Assembly: GCA_014218235.1 (NCBI GenBank)
Contig: CM024756.1
Location: 77,684,152 to 77,748,151 of the forward strand
DNA length: 64,000 nucleotides
From: Colocasia esculenta
Lineage: Eukaryota > Streptophyta > Magnoliopsida > Alismatales > Araceae
Direction of reading: 5' to 3'
The translations under genes and the position numbers were made by a program. The notes beneath the pieces were generated by a model, which did not search any database, had not been told where the DNA came from, and saw nothing but the letters and a program-made list of their open reading frames with translations. This document shows positions 48,030 through 58,032 of this stretch, piece after piece. Every line of letters starts with the position of its first letter. Within the stretch, counting starts at the first letter, position 1.

Positions 48030-49090
48030 CTCACCATGTCTTCAAGTTCCTCAACAGTTGGTGAAGAGTCCACAATGAAATCATCCTCTTCACTGTCTTG
48101 ACTTTCCCTGCAAGATTTAGAATTGTTAGTTGAAAAGGAATTTTAATCAAAGATAACATGTGGAGATTCTTCAATAGTTTTGTTTTTGAGAGTGTACACT
48201 CTGAAAGCTCTTGACACTTCTGAATAGCCAAGAATGATGGCTTCCTTAATGATGGCTTCCTGACTTTTAGCATCAAACTTGTCAAGATTTTCTTTATTAT
48301 GTTGTGTACAAAACATTTACACCCAAAGATTTTGAAGTAAGACACAATTGGCTTTTTATCTTTCAACAATTCATAAGGGGTTTTCCTGATTTTGTCTGAC
48401 CAATGCTCTATTAAGAATATAGTTTGCTGTATTTACAGCTTCAGCCCAGAAGGATTTGGGCAACTTGCTTTCAAGGAGCATGGTTCTAGCCATTTCCACA
48501 AGAGTTCTATTCTTTCTTTCCACACTCCATTTGGTTCTGGAGTTCTTGGTGAAGATACTTGTGAAATATGAAGTTCAGCACATAAATCAGAAAAGGATTT
48601 GTTTTCAAACTCACCCCCATGATCAGTCAAAATGTTTTTGATTATTTATATGGATAATTTGTTAAGGCAGTGGTACAGAAATTCCTGAACTCAAGGCATA
48701 TCACTTTTGTGGGACAAGAAGATAACCAAGTAAATCTGGTAAAATCATCAATGATCACAAACCCATATCTTTTGTCACTTAGACTTACAATTCTTGTTGG
48801 GCCAAAGAGGTCCATGTGAAGTAATTCTAGTGGCCTAGATGTGAGTACCTCATTGAAGGTTTTTAAAAGATTTCCTGGTTTGTTTTCCTTGGGCACAAAT
48901 CCCACAAACTTGACTTTCAATATTAGAAAATGATTCAGAAGACCCTTAACCAAATTCAGCCTTAACAATTTATTCATTGTTCTGAAACTTGCATGGCCAA
49001 GTCTTTTGTGACAAGTCCATGCAATTTCATCTTTATTGGCAACAAAGCAAAGATTTTCATAAAAGTTTTTATTGAGGTTGATCATGTAAA
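48030..49090 (-). pseudogene. IN: Pre-integrase and integrase of element B
   Basis: GAG-pre-integrase HH at 49005-48960 (WTCHKRLGHASF). The CxxC pair that should follow is visible only in another frame. The core has MDLFGP with the first Asp near 48815, IDDFTRFTWL, then DHGGEFEN with the second Asp near 48625. NGV is followed by a one-base shift that disrupts the run around the catalytic Glu (about 48520-48535). The C-terminal part continues to about 48030. Confidence 0.87.
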
Positions 49091-49430
49091 CATTGTTTTC
49101 CCATTTTCCAAAAAATTATTTTATCAGTTGATGAGTCAATTATCTTACAGAAATCAGATTCAAATACAACTTTATGACCTTTGTCACATAATTGACTAAT
49201 GCTCAGAAAATTGTAATCTAGACCATCAACTAACAAAACATTATGAACAGAGTTTGAGGAAGATTGACCAACCTTTCCAGATCTAATGATCTTTCCTTTA
49301 TTTTTACCTCCAATAGTTACTGAACCTCTGTCCTTCTCAATCAGGAATGAAATTTTAGCTTTGTCTCCAGTCATGTGTTGTGAAAACACCACTGTCAAGG
49401 AACCACACATTTGAATTGGGTGCATGACCT
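49069..49430 (-). pseudogene. pro: Aspartic protease of element B
   Basis: The minus strand encodes WFLDSG at about 49405-49388, with the catalytic Asp at 49396-49394, then a frameshift into SQHMTGDK. Copia proteases typically read LDSGCSRHMTGD, so the break lies right at the active site. Downstream VTIGGKNKGKI and LSISQLCDKGH are typical of copia Pol before the integrase. Confidence 0.85.
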
Positions 49431-51681
49431 TTCTGCAAAATCAATGAGTGGAGAGAAGATTTTGGTACCCAAACAGTGTTGGGACCATCAGAATGTTTGA
49501 ACATAGTCATCAATCTTTTCTCACCCCAATTTGATTGTTTTTTGATTTTTGGTTTATTACAGTGGTGTTCTCTATCTTTTTCAATTTATTCTTTCCCTTA
49601 GGAATGAAAACACAAGTGTTCTTGTTTTCAGTAGGAGGGGGTTTTTCATTTGAACATGAGAGTTTAGATGAGGAGGTGGAATCCAAGGGTTTTGTGGTAC
49701 AATAAAAAATTGGATAGAAGAATTGAGATGATACCAACTTGGATTGTGATACCATTGTTTCCAAGAATTGGTCCATTCAGCTTGATATGCTGTCTTGGAG
49801 GTCCAAGATTTTTTATGAATGACTTCCTTTGGATTTTTCATATTTTTCAAAATTTTATTTGAATTTTTGGTTTTGTGGTTTGTGTTGTTGATGTTGAGTA
49901 GGTCGACCTTTCCTTGACTGGTGTCGACACAGTAGTCACAGAATCCTTCTTCTTGTGGAGTGGTGTCGACCTGTCAGGTAATGTGTGACCTGATTGACTT
50001 CCTTTGTTCTAATTTTTTGAAATTTTTGTTGTTTCTTGATGTTTTCTTATTTCAGTGTTCTCAAGACTAGGACCTTTGACAAATTTAATCAATGGTGCTT
50101 TATCCTTTTTTCACCAGATTTGTCTTTCTTAGATTTTTCTTATTGAATCCTAGTCCATGAGAAATTGATTTCATTTTAGCTCCCAACAAGGCCTCCAAAT
50201 TGTCTTTCCTTTTGTGAAGGTTTCAATGACTTCATCTTTTTCTTTCAGCTGGTTTTCCAAGGTTTTGATTTCTTCAACCTTTTGTGTTTATCTTTTTTTT
50301 CCATTTCCAGCTTTTCAGACAGTTCTTTGAATTCATGGGTGGCCTTTTGAGAGGCAAGTTTAAGCTCATCAATTAAGTTCCGGGATTTTCCTTTTTCTTC
50401 ATTAAGTTCAGCTACCTCATTTTCTAATTCACAATTCTTTTGTTTGAGGAATAGTTTTCATGACATTTTCCATTTTCTTTTTGAGATGCTTGTTTTCTTT
50501 CCTTATTACAGAGTATTTTTCAACAAGCTCAGCATAAGCATCTTGCCAGTCCTCAATTGAATAGTCTTTGAAAGATGTACTTACCTTTCCATCTGAACTA
50601 TTCGCCATGAAGCAGATTTCCTCACTTTCAGAACTTGAGGATTTTTCTTCTTCTTCTTCTTCTCACTTGAGTTTTCATCAGACCAAGTGGCTACCATGGC
50701 CTTTGGCTTCTTGAACTTGTGAATCTTTTTTTGTTTCTCCTTCTTATTTTCAAGACATTCTCCCTTCATATGTCCTGGCTTGTTGCACCTGTAACAAATG
50801 ACAATTTCATTAGATTTTTTATTCTTATTGGAGTTAGCATTAGAAAAGGAAGTGTTTCTTTTACTTGATGAAAATTTCTTTTTCCGAAAATTTTCCTTTT
50901 CTTAATTTTAAGAATTTTCTGAATTGCCTGGTCATGAGGGCAATCTCATCCTCATTGGACTCAGACTCTTCAGAACTAGTTTTCTCCTAATTCTTGTCTT
51001 TGTTACTTGAGGAGGCCTTTAGTGCTACTGGCTTGGTTTTAATTATATGTTCTTCATTTCTTTTAGATTGATTTCATAAGTCATTAAGAATCCTATCAAT
51101 TCATCCAAAGAGATTTTGGACAAATCTTTAGAATCTTCAATGACTGTGGCCTTTGTGTGCCAAATTGAAGAAAGAGAGCGTAGAATTTTCCTTACCAAGT
51201 CAGCATCTGAATAATCCTTACCTAAGGCCTTTAGTCCATTGACAATGATCATAAACCTGGCAAATATATCAGAAATTGTCTCATTAGATTTCATCATAAA
51301 TAATTCATACTCAGAGACAACAATGTTAGCTTTGGTTTCTTTCACTTGGGATGTTCCCTCATAGAGTAACTCAAGTTTATCCCACATCTCCTTGGCAGAT
51401 TTGCACATTGAGATTCTTGAGTACTCCTTAGGGTGGACTGCACATTGGATCATGTTCATGGCACTATAATTCAAAGTGGCCCTCTTAATCTGTTCCCTAG
51501 TCCAGGTTTCTTCCTCCCCCTGATTCTCATAGGGACCTACTTCGACTACCTTCCATATTTCATAGTTTTGGGCTCTTAGGAAGACCTGCATTCTATTCTT
51601 CCAATAAGTGTAGTCAGTCCCATTGAAAAAGGGTGGCCTATTGATAGAGTGACCCTCAGCCATGAACCCTCTTGAATCCAT
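49431..51681 (-). pseudogene. gag: Gag of element B and gag-protease linker
   Basis: Open from 51681; the start may be 51681 or the Met at 51663, which matches the start of gag A (MAEGHS). DUF4219-like YTYWKNRM, UBN2 CAVHPKEYSR, MWDKLELLYEGTS, RKILRSLSS and LMTYEIN are all readable to 51043. A frameshift follows. The zinc knuckle CYRCNKPGHMKGEC is intact at 50796-50755. A Lys/Ser-rich linker follows, with a second low-complexity coding stretch to 49510. Palindrome pairs lie in the linker at 49903-49990. Confidence 0.88.
49903..49990 (-). repeat. Palindrome pairs inside the gag-protease linker of B
   Basis: TCGA cores at 49903 and 49924 (21 bp apart) and 49966 with a decayed partner near 49987. 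The pairs are 63 bp apart, about six helical turns. The same word as in the LTRs, but here within former coding sequence. Confidence 0.75.
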
Positions 51682-51786
51682 TGAAGCAATTTAATTGGTG
51701 CAAGAAGAAATACTCAGCAAACAGACATCAAACAATCAAAACACAGAACAATTAGAAACCACTCAAATCAGATAAGATATAAACCC

Positions 51787-51798
51787 GCTCTGATACCA
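51787..51798 (-). other. Primer-binding site of element B
   Basis: GCTCTGATACCA, the complement of the Met-tRNA site, two bases inside the LTR at 51801. Confidence 0.95.
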
Positions 51799-51800
51799 AT

Positions 51801-53444
51801 TGTAGGATCGAGAAAAGATGTGGACAAGATCTAGAAGGGGGGGTGGAATAGATCTAGGCCAACTATTCCGGAAGCTTAACCAATTAGAAAAACACTTGAA
51901 TCAGAGACAAACTGAAAGCAAATTTCACAGATCTGAAGAGGATTAAGTGGTTTATGCAATCGGAGTGTGTGAACAAGTTAATTAGATATGAATTCGAAAG
52001 ATCCTATGCATGTATCTAATGCAACTAGAATTCAAACCACAATCAAACCACTGCACAGATAATTTTAGGGTTTCGGAAATCACACCATGTGATTCCTACA
52101 TCCACCCCTCACACAGTGAAGATCCACTAACAAACTGGGGTACACCACACCCACTGGAGCCTGACAACTCCAACAACCTGAGTTTACAACTCACACAACC
52201 TCTAGAGCATGACTACTCTAGAACCTGAGCAAGACTGCTCAACCACAACCTGAGTAAACAACTCAGAAACCACTAAGCGCAAAGGCTCACAGACAACTTC
52301 TAGAAAGAAATACAAGATTCAGATCCTCTAGCAATAGGTCTGATCTATCAAGAGTTAATTCATGAGACTTATGCAACAACTTATGCACAATCTCAGAATC
52401 ACTCAGAAGAGAAAAGGGAAAATGAAGAATTGTATGAATAGTCTCTTCTCTTCAGATGTACTCCCTTGTAGGAGGTCAAATTGTGAAGAATCTTGAGTCC
52501 TTGAAGTCCCTGGCCGATACTCTGCACTTTGAGCTTTGGGATCTTCCTTGAAGTCTTCTCAATCGACTGCTTCCACTTGATCTGCTTCCTTGAAGTGATC
52601 CAATTGCATCTTCAGTGATCAAACTCCACTTCTCATGCTTGGACAGATGAGAATTGGATCGAGAATCACCAGGAGAGCAAGAACAGGGAGGAGAACTCTT
52701 CTTGCCGCCAAAAGGATTTCTGGAGGGCTCTGAAAAGGGTTCTCTAAGGTTGGATGGCCAGTAGGAGGGTATTTATACCCCAAATAGTCTAAATGTACCT
52801 TGGGGTTTGTGGGCACATGATCTAAGGCCGATCCACCCATTCCCTAGGGTGCCGCGTGTCCAAGATAGACTTTAAGTCACAAAGTTTCCGGAGTGTATCG
52901 ACTGACTTGATCTAGTGTCGCCACACTATCCCAGACTGGCAGACTGACTTCCCTGGGAGAGGTCTCTAGTGTCGACACCACTTCATCTCGTGTCAACACA
53001 CTGGTGAATACTGCAAAATAGGCCTTCTGGGAGAAGTCTCTAGTGTCGACACCATCTGGCTTAGTGTCGACTCACTGTACAGGCCTGTTGAGAGTGCTCA
53101 CTAGGAACTGGGTCTAGTGTCGACCTAACTTGATCTAGTGTCGACACTACTTGACCATTTCTCATCTTTTGGCTTAGGACTTGGAGCATTGTGTCGACAC
53201 CAGTATGGGGTGTGTCGACACTACCCTTGAAGAAATTGTATGTCCCTGAGAAATAAACATATAAATCATTAGTCCATTGATTTATCATGAATATAAATGA
53301 TAAATATGTTTGGAAACATGCTTTTTAAATGTGGTCATAACATGTGTGTGGCATCTTACATGTTCTAATATTGTGCATTAAAATCACACATTGTCATCAT
53401 CAAAATATGAGGGGAAAAGAATTGTCTTCACACTCAACCCAACA
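51801..53444 (-). repeat. 5' LTR of element B (1644 bp)
   Basis: The plus strand runs from TGTAGGATC to ACCCAACA. A TATA box lies at 52770-52777 (TATAAATA on the minus strand) with the array immediately upstream. Near 51836-51843 it has a G-run after TCTAGA, as in LTR A. Confidence 0.94.
52896..53220 (-). repeat. Phased palindrome array of LTR B (5' copy)
   Basis: TGTCGACA or one-base variants start at 52970/52991, 53044/53065, 53118/53139 and 53192/53213: four pairs all 21 bp apart and repeating at exactly 74 bp. A fifth, decayed pair sits near 52896/52916. The array ends about 120 bp upstream of the TATA box. Confidence 0.94.
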
Positions 53445-53449
53445 GTAGT
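53445..53449. other. Target-site duplication, right copy (element B)
   Basis: GTAGT, identical to 40612-40616. Its last T is also the first base of the TGTCGACA palindrome at 53449-53456. Confidence 0.95.
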
Positions 53450-53526
53450 GTCGACACTAGAGGCCTTCCCAAAAAACATTTAGACAAAACGTGAAGACAT
53501 TTAGACAAAACGTCAACATTAAAATG

Positions 53527-53840
53527 AAGACACATCTCATGCAGCGATTATTTACTACCCCTCTTATAACTCTCTAACGAATGACATTAGACAAATCGTT
53601 CAACACGAAAGATGACGAGGACAACGTAGAAGAACTTTTTGGTTGGGGGTTTGATCTAATTCATTCTCGAATACTAAGAAATATATGAAGAACATAAAAC
53701 TAAGTGCTGCCCGAAATCGCAGATCATGCAGCGACTCTCTTACGACGCTCATAACTCTCTAATGAAGACTTTGGATGAAACATCCAACATAAAAGATGAT
53801 CATGACTACAATTAGAAGAACTTTTATGAAGGAAGTTTAG
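53527..53840 (-). repeat. Diverged tandem duplication in LTR J
   Basis: Segments near 53535-53650 and 53710-53830 share ATGCAGCGA, ATAACTCTCTAA, AAAGATGA and TAGAAGAACTTTT in the same order: a unit of about 175 bp, much diverged. Nearby, a 20-bp word containing ACATTTAGACAAAACGT occurs twice (about 53478-53515). Confidence 0.7.
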
Positions 53841-54861
53841 TCTAATTGGGCATCAAATCATGTGCATAATAAGAAGAATGGGAAAGCCCTAACTATGCGA
53901 GACTTAGAGACAAACTAATACACAATGTATACTCCATGAAAACTAGTCAAACCAAGTGCAAATAAACCTAGACTCGAAGAACTACATGATGATGTTGGTT
54001 TTCTTTAATCTTAGCCCGAGAACTCCTACCTTTCAATGCTAATTACTCTCTGTAGATTCTGGGTTGATGCAGAGCGAGGTTGAGGACGACCACGTTTTCC
54101 CCAGCCGTTCTCCACTCCTCCAGCGCTCCAACCTTGCTGCTCACGACCCCAATGTTGCTAAACCTCCCCAAGAGTTTAATGACGAGTTCTTATAGATTTA
54201 GGGTGTATTACATGTCCTAATGGAACTAGGAAAGGTGGCTGCGAATTCTGCTTCCTACTTTCAAAATCTGAGATTTTTCTCAACCCAAAGGAGGTAGCTA
54301 CACCATGGGAAGGTGTCATACAGGGTTGGCCACGATTTGGGTTGCCATGCATGTCCATTACCATAATTTTAACCCTAATTTGCCCTCCCTAATCACTACA
54401 TAATTACATACACGAATTTCTGGGTATTTTCTTGTCCAAATTTTATCCTTGGGCCAAATGTGCTTCATTGGCCCAATCTGGTAATGGGTCATTAATACTG
54501 ATATTGGAAGTCTCTCCAATATGTTTATTTAATTATGGTTGGGTCATTTTTCCGTGTTAACAATTTCCAACTTAGTTTCCTAATTGGGTAACTTGGTCAG
54601 TGTGACGTACACTCGACCAATCAGATTTTTTGTCGCATGAATTCCTGTGGGAAACTTAGGGACAATATTTGGGGTTGACTTATAAGTTTTATGGAATTTT
54701 CCGATTTGTTTTCTCTTGTACGATAATAGTACGTAAGTTTTATCATTCCGATAATTACGTATTTTATTTATTCCCATTTATTTCTAAAATTTTTAAATCA
54801 CTAAATTTCTGGGGTGTTACAGCTTGTCTTCGGAATGAGCTCATTGGACAGACTACTTGTG

Positions 54862-55107
54862 TCGCCTTAATTTTTGTCTTGTGTCGACCTCTTGAATTCT
54901 TTTCAGTCTATTACTCATTTGAAGAACCACTTCTATCAACCTGATCTTCAACTTGCGTCGACTTCTTGTGCTCTTTTCATCAAGTGCTTTTTGGAGAAGC
55001 TGCTCGTGTCGACCTGATCTTCAACTTGCATCGACCTCCGTGTTCTTTCCCATTTAGTGCTTACGAGAAGAGCCACTTGTGTCGACCTGATCTTCAACTT
55101 GTGTTGA
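54862..55107 (-). repeat. Palindrome array of LTR K, right part
   Basis: TCGA (or one-base variants) at 54862/54884, 54936/54958, 55009/55031 and 55082/55104. All pairs are 22 bp apart, and the pairs repeat every 73-74 bp. The core word is GTGTCGACCTGATC. Confidence 0.92.
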
Positions 55108-55241
55108 CACATTATTACTTATTGTGCAACCTTTGGTACCTGTCATGAGTCTAAACTTATCAGACCATTTTTCTTTAGTTATTTGAATTATTATGATAGT
55201 TAGACATCGTCTATGGTATCATCAAAACAAGGGACTCAACA

Positions 55242-55905
55242 ACCCAAAGAGAAGTAGATTTTAATTAGAAAATCTTGGGTTTTAAATTAGAAAAGTGAGT
55301 TGTTAATTTTAGAATTAAATCATAAGACTAATTTGATCAAAAAAATAAATCTAATCTATGCAAAGAAAGATAAATAGATATAAAGGAGAGAGAGTGAGGT
55401 AGGAAAAATAACTATAACTAAACACAAGATTGGAAGACATAGCATACTATAGCACTAAAACAAATTTAAAGGAGACCAGAAGTAACAGTAGAAGACAAAC
55501 TAGTGAGGAGGAGAGGAGAATAATAAAGATTAAATTTAACATTATGTAAATAATAAAGTGTTTAAAAAGGTACTTCATCATTGCATAAAATAAACTATAC
55601 CACCTACTGGGAGAAAATGATCAAGAAAGAGAGAATAGGTAGATGGAGAAAAGACAGAGGCGAGAGAGTATAATAGAGAGAGAGAGCGGAGAGAATGTGG
55701 CACTATAAACAAGTGTTAGTGTAGCACTACAATGCTCACATGCAAAGAGAACTAGTAGGTGGTGCTCGGTAGTAGCGTAGGGCGTGCAGACCTCCTCCTG
55801 CAGTGCATGCTGACGGAGCTGGCTCGGACCTGGCAGGGCACAGCGTGGAGGCCTCTCCATTTACGTTGCATGTAAACGCATGCAGCACAGAGGAGAGGGG
55901 GAAAT
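55242..55905. other. Unassigned sequence between K and M
   Basis: AT-rich with a GA-rich tract near 55660-55690. I see no convincing gene; the 79-codon open stretch on the minus strand at 55860-55621 has no recognisable motif. It may be flanking DNA or the outer part of element K. Confidence 0.5.
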
Positions 55906-57970
55906 TGATGAACAATTTATCCCCATCGATTTATTTTGGTAATAACAAAACCATAAAATATATTTAATAATTATTTTTTTATGAAGTCTATCAACATGAC
56001 TCAATTCAAATTTTCTCTATTAAGGGACACTTTGGTAAGTCTTCAATAATATCCTGTAAGTCAAAGTTGATTTACATGAATTGTAGTAAGTCCATATTGA
56101 TTATTGTCTTAACGTTAAACGATCGCTAAGCATATTCACATGGATTAATATTATAATAACATAACGATTGTTGAACACTTCATATCAATTGTATTTCACG
56201 AATCAATTATAGTTAAATCACATATCGATTGCCTTTATGAATCGATTGTCTTTACATATCGATTGCATTTACGGATCGATTGCCTTTCACGAATCGATTA
56301 TACTTAAGTCATAGATCGATTGCCTTTAAATATCAATTACCTTTACATATCAATTACCTTTACATATCGATTGCTTTACCATATCGGTTGTCTTCTTACA
56401 TCGATTGCCTTCAGACATCGATTAGAGTTAAGTGACACATTGATTGCATTCAGGTATCGACTACGCTTAAGTGGCACATCGATCGCATTCTTATATCGAT
56501 TACAGTAAAGTTCCATATCGACTACCTTCACGCAACGATTACATTTTAGTTTCATATGATTCCCTTCATCATATCAATTGCCCCTAGCATATTGACTACT
56601 ATCTCAGATCAATTATCTTGAACATTTCGATTGACTTTTGTATAATGATTCTTATTGAAGAAATGATAACATTTGCATCCTGCATATCGATTACTCTTAA
56701 GAATACATAACGATTGCCATTATCTTATTACTTGCCCTCAAGAACTCATATCAATTATGGTTATACTTCAATTGTATTGACTACCCTAGTGTACGATTGA
56801 TTGATCAAGAAATATTATGGATAATCCCTGTTGTTGTGACTAGCTTACAATATTATTGGTAATCAAGAATTACCATCTTTCTTGCTTAAATGTATGTATT
56901 TCAAATCTCGTGCTATCTGGCGCATATCTTTTGTATGCAAGCATTCAAAGATATCCTTATGTACTATAGTCACTTACTGGATACAATTCCCATGCGGAAT
57001 GTCATTTACTATTTACTTCATGACTTGTCTTCCAACATTTTAAATGGTGACAGAATGGACTTATCTTTTCCAACACAATGTCGTACATCACCTAGCACAG
57101 GACATTGACAGACACTGACAATATCTCTATGATCTTTCTCTCTTTGTATCCTAGCATTTATTGCATGCAGGTTTCCGGTAATCACACACTCGTACAACGT
57201 TCGACCTACTACGACTGCATAAGAATGGTTTTCAAGAAATAAGATACAATGGACATCTCAAAGGATACTTCTCAAGAGAGAAGATAAATAAGAGCATGAT
57301 GGTGTAATGGAAGGACACACAGAGAATATAGAATAGAGATAACCATCTTTTAAAGAAGAGGAAGAGCATCGTTACTATACCCTATAAGCCGTTTTGCTCA
57401 CTTCTCTCTTTGAAGCTTCAACTTTCATTTTTCTCTTGAGAGAGCTTGTTAGGGTCTGAGAGTTTTCCTTCATCGTGTGTATTTTTCCACTCTCTCAAAT
57501 TGTGCCTCAGATCAAGCCTTAAATTGTTTTTGTAAGCTTGGTCTAGGGGCCTTCCCTTAAACCTTCTCTAGAGTTGTTCCTCTTCTTTAGTGAAGAGAAG
57601 ACTTGCAGTGTAAGTGATTTGGTCTTTCCCATTTTTGAAAGGATGACATGTTGTTACAGGTGGTTTGTTGCCTCTTTATGAGTTTAAGAGAAGGCCAGTG
57701 GGTGTTGGATGTGTAGGAGTCCTTTAGGGGGATTGTACCCTTGGTTAGTGGAATCCCAAATGATTTCTTCGGGACTAGACATAGGACTCCTGGTCATAGG
57801 AGGTCCAAACCAAGATAAAAATCATTATTCCATATGTGTGTGATTCCTTATCTTCTATTTCCATGCTTTCTAAATCTAACGTCTATGTTCAGTGTATTTG
57901 AAGTTAATCTTTTGACAATTTTTTAGCAATCATTTACCCCCCCCCCTCTACGATTGCAACTTGGTTAACA
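55906..57970 (+). repeat. 5' LTR of element M (about 2.07 kb)
   Basis: Ends with a C-run, CTCTACGATTG and TTAACA at 57970, like the C-run/TCTAGA ends of LTRs A and B in their sense direction. It carries a long array of ATCGAT words. A TATAAG box at about 57381 is a possible core promoter. Confidence 0.72.
56225..56530 (+). repeat. 17-bp ATCGAT tandem array of LTR M
   Basis: TCGA cores (or TCAA/TCGG variants) at 56225, 56242, 56259, 56276, 56294, 56316, 56333, 56350, 56367 and 56384, mostly 17 bp apart, with unit ATCGATTGCCTTTACAT. Degenerate copies continue to about 56680 and begin near 56100. Isolated copies recur in the tail at 62833-62915. Confidence 0.9.
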
Positions 57971-57972
57971 AG

Positions 57973-57985
57973 TGATATCAGAGCC
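57973..57985 (+). other. Primer-binding site of element M
   Basis: TGATATCAGAGCC, one change from TGGTATCAGAGCC, two bases after the LTR. Confidence 0.82.
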
Positions 57986-58032
57986 TCGTCTCTTCAAACA
58001 AGTAGATCTCACAGTCTAAAGAGGAAAGATAA

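Larger units (their letters stand above)
40617..53444 (-). mobile_element. Element B: complete Ty1/copia SIRE/Maximus-like retrotransposon, 12.8 kb
   Basis: Minus-strand element with both LTRs (51801-53444 and 40617-42261), primer-binding site (51787-51798), polypurine tract (42264-42274) and a perfect duplication GTAGT. The order on the minus strand is gag, protease, integrase, reverse transcriptase, RNase H, which is the copia order, then a 4-kb tail with an env-like gene. The extra 3' gene, large size and UBN2-type gag point to the SIRE/Maximus lineage. LTR copies are similar, with differences of a few per cent by eye, so it is younger than E. Each gene still has frameshifts. Confidence 0.95.
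38784..54821 (-). repeat. Element J: solo gypsy LTR (about 3.2 kb), split by element B
   Basis: The plus strand starts TGTCACGCCCC at 38784 and ends GGTGTTACA at 54821, flanked by a perfect duplication GCTTG (38779-38783 and 54822-54826). Parts 38784-40616 and 53450-54821 add up to about 3205 bp. Both ends and the first 400 bp are homologous to LTR D, for example the GAGAGACTTCCAATAT and GACCCATTA blocks. No interior is present once B is removed, so it is a solo LTR. In place of D's TCGCGA array it carries the TGTCGACA array. Confidence 0.88.
38527..55241 (-). repeat. Element K: copia (SIRE-like) LTR, split by solo LTR J
   Basis: Parts 38527-38783 and 54827-55241 flank J. On the minus strand it begins TGTTGAGTCCCTTG near 55241, followed by TTTTGATGAT, the usual SIRE-type LTR start and similar to LTRs A and B. 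The palindrome array continues in register across J. A TATA box (TATATAA, minus strand) lies at 38583-38589. The end of the LTR is cut at 38526 by element G. Whether an interior once adjoined it on the right is not clear. Confidence 0.7.

Noticed and set aside
55621..55860. 79-codon frame on the minus strand as a small host gene
   Set aside because: No motif, no start context of note, and low-complexity GA-rich DNA within it.
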